The position numbers and the translations under genes were made by a program. From assembly GCA_022865355.1 (NCBI GenBank), contig JALHST010000246.1, positions 1 through 34,193 on the forward strand: a stretch of DNA of 34,193 bases. The letters run 5' to 3'. How positions within the stretch are numbered: position 1 is the stretch's first letter; each line of letters begins with the position of its first letter. Below are positions 1 to 8,850 of this stretch, one piece after another. The notes beneath the pieces are model-generated. The model was given only the letters and a program-made list of their open reading frames with translations, made no database searches and was not told where the DNA came from. The stretch comes from Maribacter sp. (GTDB lineage Bacteria > Bacteroidota > Bacteroidia > Flavobacteriales > Flavobacteriaceae).

Positions 1-206
1 GGAATGAAATATTCCTTGCTAAAATCGTGAATAGGGGCCTGGGAATAATCGACCTTAAAGAGATAGGAAATAATCGCGGGGATGACATAGGCAAGCAGAA
101 TGGCGGGGACCCAGTCGAAAAGCGATTTTATATGGCGATTCTCCCATAGATCTAGAAAATAAACCGCAATAACCGTAAACAAGGCAATTCCCCAAGGTAT
201 GAACAT
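1..206 (-). CDS. DUF819 family membrane protein, N-terminal part only
   Basis: The reading frame starts at the ATG complementary to 204-206 and runs off the left edge, so only the first 68 codons are present. They begin MFIPWGIALFTVIAVYF and continue with a tryptophan-rich stretch containing FDWVPAILLAYVIPAI and then HDFSKEYFI. This pattern of a first membrane helix, a short loop, a WVPAILLAYVIPA-like second helix and an aromatic loop is what I recall from the N-terminus of DUF819 (YjcL-like) proteins. These are polytopic inner-membrane proteins of about 400 residues with no established substrate. The assignment comes from remembered family similarity over a short fragment. The gene lies just downstream of rsmI on the same strand, 37 bp after its stop. 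Confidence 0.6.
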   Translation of the reverse strand, partial: MFIPWGIALFTVIAVYFLDLWENRHIKSLFDWVPAILLAYVIPAIISYLFKVDYSQAPIHDFSKEYFI

Positions 207-243
207 GGTGTCAGTTTAAGGTGTTTGCATGGTTAATTTCCTA

Positions 244-915
244 TTATTTCTTCCCGCCAACGATGATTACAATTTCGCCTTTGGGTGGTTTTTGGGAAAA
301 ATGTTCCAAAACTTCCGCAACGGTCCCCCGAATCGTTTCCTCATACATTTTTGTCAGCTCTCGGGAAACTGATATCTGCCTTTCGGATCCAAAGTATTCT
401 AAAAATTGTGTTAGGGTCTTAATAAGTTTATGGGGCGATTCATAGAAGATCAGGGTTCTTGGGTCTTCGGCCAACAAAAGCAATCGCGTTTGCCGACCTT
501 TTTTAACGGGAAGAAATCCTTCAAAAACAAACTTATCGTTGGGCAAGCCGCTATTGACCAAGGCAGGCACAAAAGCCGTTGCCCCCGGGAGACAATCTAC
601 TTCAATATGTTGTTCGATACAGGCGCGCGTCAATAAAAACCCTGGGTCGGAAATGCCCGGAGTTCCCGCATCGGAAATCAAGGCAATCGATGCTCCGCCT
701 AGTAGCCTTTTTACGATTGCATCGACCCTTTTATGTTCATTATGCATATGGTGGCTTTGCATAGGTGTTGCAATATTGAGATGCTGCAAAAGCTTGCCAC
801 TTGTGCGGGTGTCTTCGGCCAAAATGACGTCGACTTCCTTGAGGACACGTATGGCCCGTAAAGTGATATCCTCTAAATTACCGATCGGGGTCGGTACCAA
901 AAATAATTTTCCCAT
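244..915 (-). CDS. rsmI: 16S rRNA 2'-O-methyltransferase RsmI
   Basis: This 223-residue protein is RsmI, which uses S-adenosylmethionine to methylate the ribose 2'-OH of C1402 in 16S rRNA and so tunes the decoding centre. It has the tetrapyrrole-methylase fold. The N-terminus reads LFLVPTPIGNLEDITLRA, the family signature, followed by AEDTRTSGKLL, LISDAGTPGISDPG and the SAM-binding PGATAFVPALVNSGLP. The C-terminal part has FYESPHKL, SRELTKMYEE and KGEIVIIVGG. It is shorter than the E. coli enzyme (286 residues) because it stops after the methylase core, which I believe is usual in flavobacteria. A strong hairpin separates it from the upstream gene, so it probably has its own promoter. Confidence 0.96.
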   Translation of the reverse strand: MGKLFLVPTPIGNLEDITLRAIRVLKEVDVILAEDTRTSGKLLQHLNIATPMQSHHMHNEHKRVDAIVKRLLGGASIALISDAGTPGISDPGFLLTRACIEQHIEVDCLPGATAFVPALVNSGLPNDKFVFEGFLPVKKGRQTRLLLLAEDPRTLIFYESPHKLIKTLTQFLEYFGSERQISVSRELTKMYEETIRGTVAEVLEHFSQKPPKGEIVIIVGGKK

Positions 916-931
916 TTGTTAAAAATAAGAA

Positions 932-959
932 GCCGGAAGTTAGTTTAGCAACTTCCGGC
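932..959 (-). terminator. Intrinsic terminator after the 988-1677 gene
   Basis: A perfect 10-bp stem (GCCGGAAGTT at 932-941 pairing with AACTTCCGGC at 950-959) has an 8-nt loop. On the minus strand it is followed by TTCTTATTTTTAAC, a U-rich tract. It lies 29 bp past the stop of the minus-strand hypothetical gene and just before rsmI, so it should end that transcript. Confidence 0.75.
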
Positions 960-987
960 CTAAATTTTCATTGAAGAAATAGGATGG

Positions 988-1677
988 CTACGAAAATCTT
1001 CGAGAGATTAATTCCATAAATCGATTTTCGTATTCTTCCTTTCCTTGCCAATTGTTATAATCAGGCTTTACCATATTCGTAATAAAAGCAATGGACCGTT
1101 CCTCTGTTTTAATTGTATTTAATTGGGAAAGTACCCGATTGTAGTCTTCACTGCTGCCATTGAAGAGATGCTTTACAAAAGCCAATCGATTGTTCAAATC
1201 TATTTTTATATGGGTATGGGCCAGTTTATCGTTCAAAGATTTCGGTTTCGCTTCTTCCGTTGCACTTTTTCCTGAAAGGGGCATAAATAATTCCTTGTCG
1301 TTCTTCATCAGATTGGGTCTTGATAAAAATTCACTCAACACCTCATCGACAGGAGCGCTGTTCGGCATCTCCGATACCATGCCTTTTATGGTATCGATGC
1401 CAGGAATCATGATATCCTCATCATGTGGATTACTTTCTGGCACCGAAGCATTGGCACTCAGTACCACATTCGCCATTTTTTCAAATTTTGCAGCGATTAC
1501 ATTTTTTGAAACATCTACTTCAATATCATGGAGTTTTTCCTCGATGAACTTTAACACCGCCAATTTTTCATAAAGATCTTTGGACGCTGTATATAGATCC
1601 GTGATATCTTTTAAATCGCGGGACGTAATTATATCGGTAGATAACTTTCGCAGTTCTTCTTTCAATTTTCTTTTCAT
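988..1677 (-). CDS. Conserved hypothetical protein, helical, Bacteroidota-type
   Basis: A 229-residue soluble protein with no signal peptide or membrane segment. Residues 1-75 are strongly charged and helical, likely coiled coil. The middle (about 80-155) is low in hydrophobic residues and probably flexible. The last 75 residues form a compact domain with KIDLNNRLAFVKHLFNG, then an ITNMVKPDYNNWQGKEEYENRFMELI-type ending. I recognise that ending as a conserved motif of hypothetical proteins found beside tdk in flavobacteria, but I know no function for it. The gene is divergent from tdk across a 358-bp spacer and is followed by a strong terminator, so it appears monocistronic. Confidence 0.8.
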   Translation of the reverse strand: MKRKLKEELRKLSTDIITSRDLKDITDLYTASKDLYEKLAVLKFIEEKLHDIEVDVSKNVIAAKFEKMANVVLSANASVPESNPHDEDIMIPGIDTIKGMVSEMPNSAPVDEVLSEFLSRPNLMKNDKELFMPLSGKSATEEAKPKSLNDKLAHTHIKIDLNNRLAFVKHLFNGSSEDYNRVLSQLNTIKTEERSIAFITNMVKPDYNNWQGKEEYENRFMELISRRFS

Positions 1678-1902
1678 TCGTTCAATTCTTTTATATCAAT
1701 TGAAAATACATCCATTAAAAACATCGGCCTCCACAATTGCTCGAGAATACCGTGGTGCATGGTACAAAGTGGTTAAAATTCAGTTCGCCCCAAAATGCCC
1801 AATGATTTTCAACGTTGTTTTAATTGGTTGCTCAAAACCTTTGCTATTGTCAATAAGTTCGTGTAATGTGACCGTTCCGGGTTTTGGCAATAATAAAATA
1901 GC

Positions 1903-1926
1903 ATGCCATAAAACCGTGTATGGCAT
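1903..1926. repeat. Inverted repeat ATGCCATA-N8-TATGGCAT
   Basis: The two 8-bp arms are perfectly complementary. T-rich sequence flanks both sides (TTTTATTTTATT on the plus strand, CTATTTTATTATT on the minus strand). It lies about 55 bp upstream of the putative tdk -7 element, between divergent genes, where a terminator is not obviously needed. It could be an operator or the end of an unannotated short transcript. Confidence 0.45.
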
Positions 1927-1979
1927 TTGATGGCTTTTATTTTATTCTATTACAAAAGGTGTGCCTTTTTTACTAATTT

Positions 1980-1987
1980 TAAGTTTG
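1980..1987 (+). promoter_or_regulatory. Putative -7 element for tdk (TAAGTTTG)
   Basis: TAAGTTTG matches the Bacteroidota -7 consensus TAnnTTTG exactly. It would place transcription start near 1994 and leave a leader of about 40 nt before the tdk ATG at 2036. I do not see a clear -33 TTG at the expected 17-23 bp spacing, so support rests on the -7 match and its position. Confidence 0.4.
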
Positions 1988-2035
1988 CCTATAATTAGAA
2001 CGGAAAAACACCTTATTTTCGTCTAAAATTACAAA

Positions 2036-2680
2036 ATGTTTCTCGAAAACACCGTTAATCATAAGGAACAATTCGGTTGGATAGAAGTAATCTGTGGTTC
2101 GATGTTTTCCGGAAAGACCGAGGAATTGATTCGAAGATTGAAACGGGCCCAATTTGCCAAACAAAAGGTGGAAATCTTTAAACCTATGGTCGATACCCGT
2201 TATAATGAGGAAATGGTGGTTTCACATGATGCCAATGAAATACGGTCAACCCCTGTGCCAGCGGCTGCCAATATTCGAATTTTAGGCGATACCTGTGATG
2301 GTGTCGGTATTGATGAGGCCCAGTTTTTCGATGATGAGATCGTTACCGTATGCAATGATTTGGCCAATAAAGGCGTGCGGGTGGTGGTAGCCGGACTCGA
2401 TATGGATTTTAAGGGCAATCCTTTCGGGCCTATGCCAGCCCTCATGGCCACTGCGGAATATGTGACCAAGGTGCATGCCATATGTACGCGAACGGGCAAT
2501 TTAGCCAATTACAGCTATCGAAAGTCAAACAATGATAAATTGGTCTTATTAGGTGAAATCGAGGAATACGAACCCTTGAGCAGGGCCGCTTTCTATAAGG
2601 CCATGCTCAAGGAAAGGGTACGGGGAATCGATGTCGAGTCTGAGGAAGTACCTCCAAACACAAAACGATCCAATGCCTAA
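2036..2680 (+). CDS. tdk: Thymidine kinase
   Basis: A 214-residue TK1-type thymidine kinase, which phosphorylates thymidine to dTMP with ATP in the pyrimidine salvage pathway. The Walker A motif is at residues 21-28 (GSMFSGKT), the catalytic glutamate follows in DEAQFF (E94), and the nucleoside-binding region is near 160 (NYSYRK). The lasso subdomain that normally binds structural zinc through four cysteines keeps only C150. The other three positions read T153, S182 and A185 (CTRTG and EPLSRAAF), so the zinc site is absent. I believe this variant is common in flavobacteria. The stop overlaps the start of alr by 8 bp, which suggests translational coupling. Confidence 0.96.
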   Translation: MFLENTVNHKEQFGWIEVICGSMFSGKTEELIRRLKRAQFAKQKVEIFKPMVDTRYNEEMVVSHDANEIRSTPVPAAANIRILGDTCDGVGIDEAQFFDDEIVTVCNDLANKGVRVVVAGLDMDFKGNPFGPMPALMATAEYVTKVHAICTRTGNLANYSYRKSNNDKLVLLGEIEEYEPLSRAAFYKAMLKERVRGIDVESEEVPPNTKRSNA

Positions 2681-3782
2681 AGTCAAAGAGACCGTCCTCG
2701 AGATCGACCTAGAAGCACTGGCACATAATTATCGATTTTTAAGGTCAAGGCTTCATTCGAACACCCTATTTTTAGCCGTCGTAAAAGCTTTTGCCTACGG
2801 CAGCGATGCTTCAAAAATCGCCAGAAAATTAGAAAGTTTGGGCGTCGATTATTTTGCCGTAGCCTATGTAAAGGAAGGCGTTGCCCTGCGCGAGGCGGGC
2901 ATCACGAAGCCTATCTTGGTACTGCACCCGCAGGCGGTCAATTTTGATACCCTGATCGAACGTTGTTTGGAGCCCAGTATCTATTCGCCTAAAATCTTAC
3001 GGGAGTTTTTGGAGGCGGCCCGCCGACATAAACAAAAAGGATATCCGATACATATTAAGTTCAATACCGGTTTAAATAGATTGGGGTTTGGGGAAAACGA
3101 TGTGGCCTATATTATGGAGCAAATCAGGGGAAGAAATGAGGTCAAGGTTGCCTCGATTTTCTCACATTTGGCGGCATCCGAAGATTTGAATGAAAAGGCA
3201 TATACGAAGAAACAAATTGCGTGCTTTGATACCATTGGTAAGTCTTTCGATGCCACCCTGGGCTATCCCACGTATAAACATATTCTGAATACCTCGGGAA
3301 TCATCAATTTTCCGGAAGCGCAATATGATATGGTCAGAAGTGGGATCGGGTTATATGGTTTTGGCAACGATACGGCGATAGATTCGCAATTGCGCCCGAT
3401 CGTTTCCTTAAAAACCGTCATTTCCCAGATCCATAAAATAGCACCGTGGGAAACCGTGGGGTACAATCGTGCCTTTACCTCTCCCAATCAAAAGGTCACG
3501 GCCACCTTACCCTTGGGCCATGCCGATGGCATTGGACGGCACTATGGAAACGGCAAGGCCTATGTAAATGTCCACGGAAAGTATGCTCCTATTATTGGGA
3601 ATGTTTGTATGGACATGATCATGATCGATATCACCGGAATTCCATGCCAAGAAGGCGATGAAGTCCTTGTCTTCGGGGCAGCTCCCAATGCCGAAACATT
3701 TGCCGCATTTGCCGGAACGATATCCTATGAGCTGCTTACCGGTATTTCCCAAAGGGTAAAGCGAATTTTCATTAACGACTAA
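2673..3782 (+). CDS. alr: Alanine racemase
   Basis: A 369-residue PLP-dependent alanine racemase, which supplies D-alanine for peptidoglycan. I choose the ATG at 2673, inside the tdk stop region, because the family's conserved N-terminus ([15 protein letters not shown]) begins a few residues later. An in-frame ATG 42 bp upstream would add residues with no family similarity. The PLP lysine is K38 in AVVKAFAYG; the usual aspartate of the VKADAYG motif is phenylalanine here. The second catalytic base is the tyrosine in TVGYNRAF, and the C-terminal domain has [13 protein letters not shown]. The 8-bp overlap with tdk implies co-transcription. The protein is cytoplasmic. Confidence 0.95.
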   Translation: MPKVKETVLEIDLEALAHNYRFLRSRLHSNTLFLAVVKAFAYGSDASKIARKLESLGVDYFAVAYVKEGVALREAGITKPILVLHPQAVNFDTLIERCLEPSIYSPKILREFLEAARRHKQKGYPIHIKFNTGLNRLGFGENDVAYIMEQIRGRNEVKVASIFSHLAASEDLNEKAYTKKQIACFDTIGKSFDATLGYPTYKHILNTSGIINFPEAQYDMVRSGIGLYGFGNDTAIDSQLRPIVSLKTVISQIHKIAPWETVGYNRAFTSPNQKVTATLPLGHADGIGRHYGNGKAYVNVHGKYAPIIGNVCMDMIMIDITGIPCQEGDEVLVFGAAPNAETFAAFAGTISYELLTGISQRVKRIFIND

Positions 3783-3789
3783 TTTCATT

Positions 3790-3804
3790 TTAACATTCTG
3801 TTAA
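3790..3804 (+). terminator. Weak AT-rich hairpin after alr, possible terminator
   Basis: TTAACA and TGTTAA pair across a 3-nt loop 7 bp after the alr stop, and a run of eight Ts follows 8 nt later (ACTTTTTTTTATT). The stem is short and AT-rich and the T run is displaced, so termination would be inefficient. The same sequence could instead be part of the mscL promoter region. Confidence 0.3.
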
Positions 3805-3865
3805 GGAATACTTTTTTTTATTACATTGCATCGCACCAATTAGTAACCAACTAAATCATTCAAGT

Positions 3866-4270
3866 ATGTTAAAAGAGTTTAAGAATTTTATCATGACCGG
3901 GAACGTCATCGAATTTGCGGTGGCGGTTATCATGGCGGTTGCCTTGGGCGCCGTAATCAATGGCTTTGTTACCGATATTGCCATGCCCTTCGTGGGGTAT
4001 TTTTCAGGTGGTGTCGATTTTGCCAACCTATTCTATGCCATGGACGGACAGGAGTATGCTACCTTGGCCGCAGCCAAAGAAGCAGGTGGAGCCGTTATCG
4101 CATATGGTAACTGGATCAATACCATCATCAATCTGATCATTGTAGGTTTGGTAATGTTCATTATCATTAAGGCATATCAAAAAACAAAAACGCCACCGCC
4201 ACCACCTGCACCGGCAGGACCGACCCAAGAAGAACTCTTGACCCAAATCAGGGACCTCTTAAAAAAGTAA
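3866..4270 (+). CDS. mscL: Large-conductance mechanosensitive channel MscL
   Basis: A 134-residue MscL, the homopentameric inner-membrane channel that opens under membrane tension and releases solutes during osmotic downshock. The N-terminal helix (LKEFKNFIMTGNVIEFAVAV) leads into TM1 with the small-residue gate stretch AVIMAVALGAVI. A periplasmic loop follows, then TM2 around residues 88-110 (IINLIIVGLVMFIIIKA). A proline-rich linker (TPPPPPAPAGP) precedes the short C-terminal helical bundle (EELLTQIRDLLKK). Length and order match the family. A strong terminator follows, so the gene is probably expressed alone. Confidence 0.97.
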   Translation: MLKEFKNFIMTGNVIEFAVAVIMAVALGAVINGFVTDIAMPFVGYFSGGVDFANLFYAMDGQEYATLAAAKEAGGAVIAYGNWINTIINLIIVGLVMFIIIKAYQKTKTPPPPPAPAGPTQEELLTQIRDLLKK

Positions 4271-4317
4271 GCCATCAAATCATAGGATTAACTTTCAAAT
4301 AGACCAACTAAACCAGT

Positions 4318-4344
4318 AAACCCCTGCCCATCGGCAGGGGTTTT
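4318..4344 (+). terminator. Intrinsic terminator after mscL
   Basis: A perfect 8-bp GC-rich stem (CCCCTGCC at 4321-4328, GGCAGGGG at 4333-4340) with a CATC loop is followed by TTTTG and preceded by AAA. It sits about 50 bp after the mscL stop. Confidence 0.85.
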
Positions 4345-4420
4345 GCATTTTGGAATCGAAGGTTCGCAATTTATTTTTTATAACATTTTGTTATATTTTT
4401 ATATAAATATAGATCGGTCC

Positions 4421-4451
4421 TTGTTCGCTATGCTTTGTTGAAGTACCTTTG
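4421..4451 (+). promoter_or_regulatory. Putative promoter of asd (TTG-N20-TACCTTTG)
   Basis: A TTG at 4421-4423 lies 20 bp before TACCTTTG at 4444-4451, which matches the Bacteroidota -33/-7 arrangement in both sequence and spacing. Transcription would start near 4458 and leave a leader of about 95 nt before the asd ATG at 4553. An AT-rich inverted repeat (TATAAC/GTTATA, 4379-4395) lies just upstream. Confidence 0.5.
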
Positions 4452-4552
4452 CCTTCCGAATTTAATCTGCAAATCGGTCGGCAGTCTGACAGTCCATTCG
4501 ATTATTGCATGGCATATCGAAATAGGTAGTATTCATAACTAAATTGTAACAA

Positions 4553-5542
4553 ATGAAAGTAGCGGTAGTAGGCGCCACGGGAATGGTGGGGGAAGTAATG
4601 CTCAAGGTCTTGGCAGAACGCAATTTTCCCTTAACGGAATTGTTTTTGGTGGCCTCGGAGCGATCAGCAGGTAAGAAGCTCGCCTATAAGGGTGCCGAAT
4701 ATACGGTCATCGGTTTGGCTGAAGCCGTGGCCGCCCGTCCCCATATTGCCATTTTCTCCGCAGGTGGCGATACTTCTTTGGAATGGGCGCCCAAATTCGC
4801 CGAAGTAGGCACAGTCGTTGTCGATAATTCCTCCGCTTGGCGCATGCATCCCGAAATAAAACTCGTGGTGCCTGAAATTAATGCCCATGTATTGACGTCC
4901 GACGATAAAATTATTGCCAATCCCAATTGTTCGACCATACAATTGGTCATGGCCCTGGCTCCCTTGCACAAAAAATATAAAATGAAACGGGTGGTGGTTT
5001 CTACCTACCAATCGGTTTCCGGGACAGGCCTAAAAGCGGTTCAACAATTGGAAAATGAGATAGCCGGTGTTCAAGGAGAAATGGCCTATCCATATCCAAT
5101 CAGTCGGAATGCCTTGCCCCATTGCGATGTTTTCCTAGAAAATGGGTATACGAAGGAGGAAATGAAATTGGCCCGTGAACCTCAAAAAATATTGGATGAC
5201 CGCACTTTCTCGGTAACCGCGACCGCCGTGCGCATTCCAACGGCAGGTGGACATTCCGAATCGGTAAATGTGGAATTCAAAAACGACTTTGAATTAACTG
5301 AAGTACGAAAATTATTGGCCGCTACCCCAGGAGTGACCGTACAGGACAATCCGGATACAAATACCTATCCGATGCCCATGTATGCCCACGGGAAAGATGA
5401 GGTTTTTGTAGGCCGCATCCGACGGGATGAAACCCAACGAAATACCCTTAATATGTGGATCGTGGCCGACAACCTGAGAAAAGGCGCTGCGACCAATGCG
5501 ATACAGATAGCCGAATATTTGGTAAAAAAAGGTTTTGTCTGA
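4553..5542 (+). CDS. asd: Aspartate-semialdehyde dehydrogenase
   Basis: A 329-residue enzyme that reduces aspartyl-4-phosphate to aspartate semialdehyde with NADPH. This is the branch-point step to lysine/diaminopimelate, threonine and methionine. The NADP-binding N-terminus reads VAVVGATGMVGEVML. The catalytic cysteine is C126 in NPNCSTIQLV and the catalytic histidine is H234 in PTAGGHSESV. Length fits the family. It begins 282 bp after mscL, behind the mscL terminator and a consensus-like promoter, and is followed by its own hairpin, so it looks monocistronic. Confidence 0.96.
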   Translation: MKVAVVGATGMVGEVMLKVLAERNFPLTELFLVASERSAGKKLAYKGAEYTVIGLAEAVAARPHIAIFSAGGDTSLEWAPKFAEVGTVVVDNSSAWRMHPEIKLVVPEINAHVLTSDDKIIANPNCSTIQLVMALAPLHKKYKMKRVVVSTYQSVSGTGLKAVQQLENEIAGVQGEMAYPYPISRNALPHCDVFLENGYTKEEMKLAREPQKILDDRTFSVTATAVRIPTAGGHSESVNVEFKNDFELTEVRKLLAATPGVTVQDNPDTNTYPMPMYAHGKDEVFVGRIRRDETQRNTLNMWIVADNLRKGAATNAIQIAEYLVKKGFV

Positions 5543-5563
5543 ATGCAAATAACTTAAATTGTT

Positions 5564-5599
5564 AAACCTTCGGAATCGTTTTATTTTGAAGGTTTTTTA
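5564..5599 (+). terminator. Probable terminator after asd
   Basis: AAACCTTC (5564-5571) pairs with GAAGGTTT (5588-5595) across a 16-nt loop. The right arm runs into further Ts (GGTTTTTTAA). It lies 22 bp after the asd stop and before the peptidase start at 5634. Confidence 0.5.
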
Positions 5600-5633
5600 A
5601 TGGTATTTTTAGGGCATCAACCAGAAATATCCA

Positions 5634-7790
5634 ATGAAAAAAATAGCAATTCTTGTCACGTCAATACTGATCTTGCTTTCATGTCGCACCGAACCTAAAC
5701 CCGAACCCATCGCCGTAACCTATCCCACCACCGCAAAAGCCGATTCTGCCGATACCTATTTTGGAACTCAGGTTGAAGACCCCTACCGTTGGCTTGAAGA
5801 TGATCGAAGCCCGGAGACCGAAGCATGGGTCAAAACCGAAAACAAAGTAACTTTCGGGTATCTTGACAAGATACCGTTTCGGGCATCCCTAAAGAAACGA
5901 TTGGAAAAATTATGGGATTATGAAAAATTGGGGGCACCCTTCAAGGAAGGTGCCTATACCTATTTTTATAAAAATGACGGTCTTCAAAACCAATATGTGG
6001 TCTATAGACAACAGGGGAGTGGCGAGCCTGAAGTTTTTTTAGACCCCAATACCTTTTCGGAAGACGGGACGACTTCCTTGGCAGGTCTAAGCTTTACGAA
6101 AGATGGTTCCCTTGCCGGGTATCTCATATCGGAAGGTGGCAGTGACTGGCGCAAGGCCATAGTTTTGAATGCTAATACCAAGGAAATCATAGAAGACACC
6201 TTGATCGATATCAAATTCAGCGGCATTTCATGGAAAGGAAAGGATGGGTTCTATTATTCGAGTTATGACAAGCCGAATGGAAGTGAGCTTTCGGCAAAGA
6301 CCGATCAACACAAATTATATTACCATACATTGGGTACGCCTCAAAATAAGGATGTTGTGTTATATGGTGCGACTGCTTCCGAAAAACATCGTTATGTTGG
6401 TGCGCAGGTTACCGAGGACAATAGGTATTTGGTTGTCTCTGCCTCTAATTCGACTTCTGGGAACAAACTTTTTATTCAAGACCTGACCCGACCCGACAAC
6501 AAGATGGTTACCATCCTTGGCAATGAGGACACCGATAGCTACCTTATCGAGAATGTTGGCTCTAAATTGTATATAGTTACCAATAAGGATGCCCCGAATC
6601 AAAAAATCGTAACGGTAGATGCTTCCAGCCCTGGTCCGGAGCACTGGGTCGATTTTATCCCCGAGACCGAAAATGTGCTATCACCGAATACCGGTGGGGG
6701 TTATTTTTTTACGGAATATATAGTCGATGCCATTTCGAAGGTATTTCAATATGATTATGACGGAAAGTTAATTCGCGAGGTAAAGCTTCCGGGGTTGGGA
6801 AGTGCCGGTGGTTTTGGTGGAAAAAAGGAGGATACCGAATTCTATTTTTCGTTTACAAATTATATTATACCGGGCTCATCCTACAAGTACAACGTTAAAA
6901 CGGGATCCTATTCCCTGTATTGGAAACCGAAAATCGATTTTAATTCGGAAGACTATGAATCAAATCAAATATTTTATACCTCCAAGGACGGCACAAAGAT
7001 CCCCATGATCATAACTCACAAAAAAGGACTGAAACGAGATGGTAAAAATCCGACCTGGTTATATGGTTACGGTGGCTTCAATATCAGTTTAACGCCCAAT
7101 TTCAATATCCCCAATTTAGTTTGGATGGAGCAGGGTGGTATCTTGGCCGTCCCCAACATTCGGGGCGGCGGGGAATACGGTAAGGAGTGGCACGACGCCG
7201 GTATTAAGACCAAAAAGCAAAATGTATTTGATGATTTTATCGCCGCAGCCGAATATCTTATCACCAACAAGTATACGTCCCCGGATTATTTGGCGATACG
7301 GGGTGGGAGTAACGGAGGACTCTTGGTGGGGGCCGTGATGACGCAACGCCCTGATCTGATGAAAGTGGCCTTGCCTGCCGTTGGGGTATTAGACCTGCTT
7401 CGCTACCACACATTTACCGCGGGTGCCGGTTGGGCATATGATTATGGGACCGCCCAGGACGGCAAGGAGATGTTCGATTACCTGCTAGGCTATTCCCCTG
7501 TGCACAATGTCAAGGAAGGTACCTCTTATCCAGCGACACTGATCACGACCGGGGATCATGATGATCGGGTAGTGCCTGCACACAGCTTTAAATTAGCCGC
7601 TGAGCTTCAAGCAAAACAAAAGGGCCCTAATCCGATTTTGATCCGTATCGAAACAAATGCGGGGCATGGCGCCGGAACCCCAGTAAACAAGACTATCGAT
7701 CAATATGCCGATATTTTTGGCTTTACCTTCTACAATATGGGTTTTGAGCAACTTCCCAATACCGCGATTTTAAAAAATTTTAAAGAATAG
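5634..7790 (+). CDS. Prolyl oligopeptidase family serine peptidase (lipoprotein)
   Basis: A 718-residue S9A-type prolyl oligopeptidase, which cleaves short peptides after proline. The N-terminus ([19 protein letters not shown]) is a lipoprotein signal with a lipobox ending in Cys17, so the enzyme should be exported and lipid-anchored. Mature-domain residues [20 protein letters not shown] are the family's N-terminal signature. A beta-propeller domain covers roughly 80-430, and the hydrolase domain carries Ser559 in GGSNGGLL, the aspartate of GDHDDRVVP (residues 640-648) and His678 in NAGHGAG. The full triad is present and length is typical. The gene may be co-transcribed with the ABC ATPase 80 bp downstream, although a 12-bp palindrome lies between them. 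Confidence 0.95.
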   Translation: MKKIAILVTSILILLSCRTEPKPEPIAVTYPTTAKADSADTYFGTQVEDPYRWLEDDRSPETEAWVKTENKVTFGYLDKIPFRASLKKRLEKLWDYEKLGAPFKEGAYTYFYKNDGLQNQYVVYRQQGSGEPEVFLDPNTFSEDGTTSLAGLSFTKDGSLAGYLISEGGSDWRKAIVLNANTKEIIEDTLIDIKFSGISWKGKDGFYYSSYDKPNGSELSAKTDQHKLYYHTLGTPQNKDVVLYGATASEKHRYVGAQVTEDNRYLVVSASNSTSGNKLFIQDLTRPDNKMVTILGNEDTDSYLIENVGSKLYIVTNKDAPNQKIVTVDASSPGPEHWVDFIPETENVLSPNTGGGYFFTEYIVDAISKVFQYDYDGKLIREVKLPGLGSAGGFGGKKEDTEFYFSFTNYIIPGSSYKYNVKTGSYSLYWKPKIDFNSEDYESNQIFYTSKDGTKIPMIITHKKGLKRDGKNPTWLYGYGGFNISLTPNFNIPNLVWMEQGGILAVPNIRGGGEYGKEWHDAGIKTKKQNVFDDFIAAAEYLITNKYTSPDYLAIRGGSNGGLLVGAVMTQRPDLMKVALPAVGVLDLLRYHTFTAGAGWAYDYGTAQDGKEMFDYLLGYSPVHNVKEGTSYPATLITTGDHDDRVVPAHSFKLAAELQAKQKGPNPILIRIETNAGHGAGTPVNKTIDQYADIFGFTFYNMGFEQLPNTAILKNFKE

Positions 7791-7816
7791 TATCTTGATA
7801 ATAGCATAATTTATGA

Positions 7817-7828
7817 TAACGGCCGTTA
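7817..7828. repeat. 12-bp perfect palindrome TAACGGCCGTTA
   Basis: A perfect 12-bp palindrome in the 80-bp spacer between the peptidase and the ABC ATPase. It has no loop and no T run, so it resembles a dimeric-regulator site more than a terminator. No bound factor can be named. Confidence 0.35.
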
Positions 7829-7870
7829 CAAACGTAAGCATCTACTTTCTTTTCAATTATTGATACTAAC

Positions 7871-8845
7871 ATGCTTCAAATAGATAATGTAACATTTGCC
7901 TATGCCAAAGACCCGGTACTTGAGGATATCAGTCTACAAGTGGCCAAGGGAGAGCACGTCTCGATCATTGGTGAAAGTGGCTGTGGGAAGAGTACGCTTT
8001 TGAAAATCATCTACGGCAAATTACCGGTAACCACCGGCAAGGTATTTTGGGAAGAGTTTCCCATCCTGGGCCCTTTATATAATCTTGTCCCCGGGGAACC
8101 CTATATGAAATATTTGGCCCAAGATTTCGATTTGATGCCATTTACGACGGTGGCCGAAAATATTCGCGAATATCTGTCCGTTTTTGATCCAGAAGCCATG
8201 CGGTCCCGAACTGACGAACTCTTGGAAATGATCGAAATGGTCGCATTTGCAAAGACCAAGGTAAAGAACTTGAGCGGTGGGCAACAACAACGGGTGGCCC
8301 TCGCCAGGGTATTGGCACAACAACCTGAAATACTCTTGTTGGACGAACCCTTTAGCCATATTGATAATTTCAGCAAAAACAGTCTTCGTAGGAATCTTTT
8401 TGCCTATTTGAAAAACAAAGGGATCACCGTGCTAACCGCAACCCATGATCACCATGATATGCTCCCGTTTGCAGACAGGGTAATCGTTCTAAAGGACCGA
8501 CAAATTATCGCTGAGGACCACCCCAAACACCTCTTTGAACATCCTAGGAATCTCTACATTGCATCCTTGTTCGGGGAAGCCAATAGGATCCCCATCAACA
8601 TCATTAAATCCTATGCCGATACGAAAAGGCAGATTATTGTTTATGCCCATGAATTAAGGGTTTCGGGCAATTCGGGGCTTCAGGTAGCCGTTACCCATTC
8701 GTATTATATGGGCAGCCATTATTTGATCATTGGCGATTATGAAGGGCAACCCATCTATTTCAACCATGGCACGGCCTTGGAAAACGGTAAAAAAGTTTTT
8801 CTTAATATTGCCATCGAGGTCATCAATCAGCGGTTGAACCTCTAG
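7871..8845 (+). CDS. ABC transporter ATP-binding protein with C-terminal regulatory domain
   Basis: A 324-residue ABC ATPase. Walker A is at 34-42 (GESGCGKST), the Q-loop glutamine at 84 (AQDFDL), the signature at 134-141 (LSGGQQQR), Walker B at 154-160 (EILLLDEP) and the H-loop histidine at 192 (ATHDHHD). The last 80 or so residues (YAHELRVSG, then a beta-rich segment) resemble the TOBE-like regulatory domain of PotA/FbpC-type importers. No permease or binding protein is adjacent, so the transported substrate cannot be inferred and the membrane partner must be encoded elsewhere. The start codon of arfB lies 5 bp beyond its stop, which indicates co-transcription. Confidence 0.85.
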   Translation: MLQIDNVTFAYAKDPVLEDISLQVAKGEHVSIIGESGCGKSTLLKIIYGKLPVTTGKVFWEEFPILGPLYNLVPGEPYMKYLAQDFDLMPFTTVAENIREYLSVFDPEAMRSRTDELLEMIEMVAFAKTKVKNLSGGQQQRVALARVLAQQPEILLLDEPFSHIDNFSKNSLRRNLFAYLKNKGITVLTATHDHHDMLPFADRVIVLKDRQIIAEDHPKHLFEHPRNLYIASLFGEANRIPINIIKSYADTKRQIIVYAHELRVSGNSGLQVAVTHSYYMGSHYLIIGDYEGQPIYFNHGTALENGKKVFLNIAIEVINQRLNL

Positions 8846-8850
8846 GAAAA

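Larger units (their letters stand above)
1678..2035. other. Divergent intergenic region upstream of tdk
   Basis: This 358-bp spacer separates the minus-strand hypothetical gene from tdk. I find no convincing gene in it. It holds an inverted repeat TTCAATT (1681-1687) / AATTGAA (1698-1704) right before the hypothetical gene's start. A second one, ATGCCATA (1903-1910) / TATGGCAT (1919-1926), has an 8-nt spacer. A perfect TAnnTTTG element lies near tdk. The rest shows no clear structure. Confidence 0.6.
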
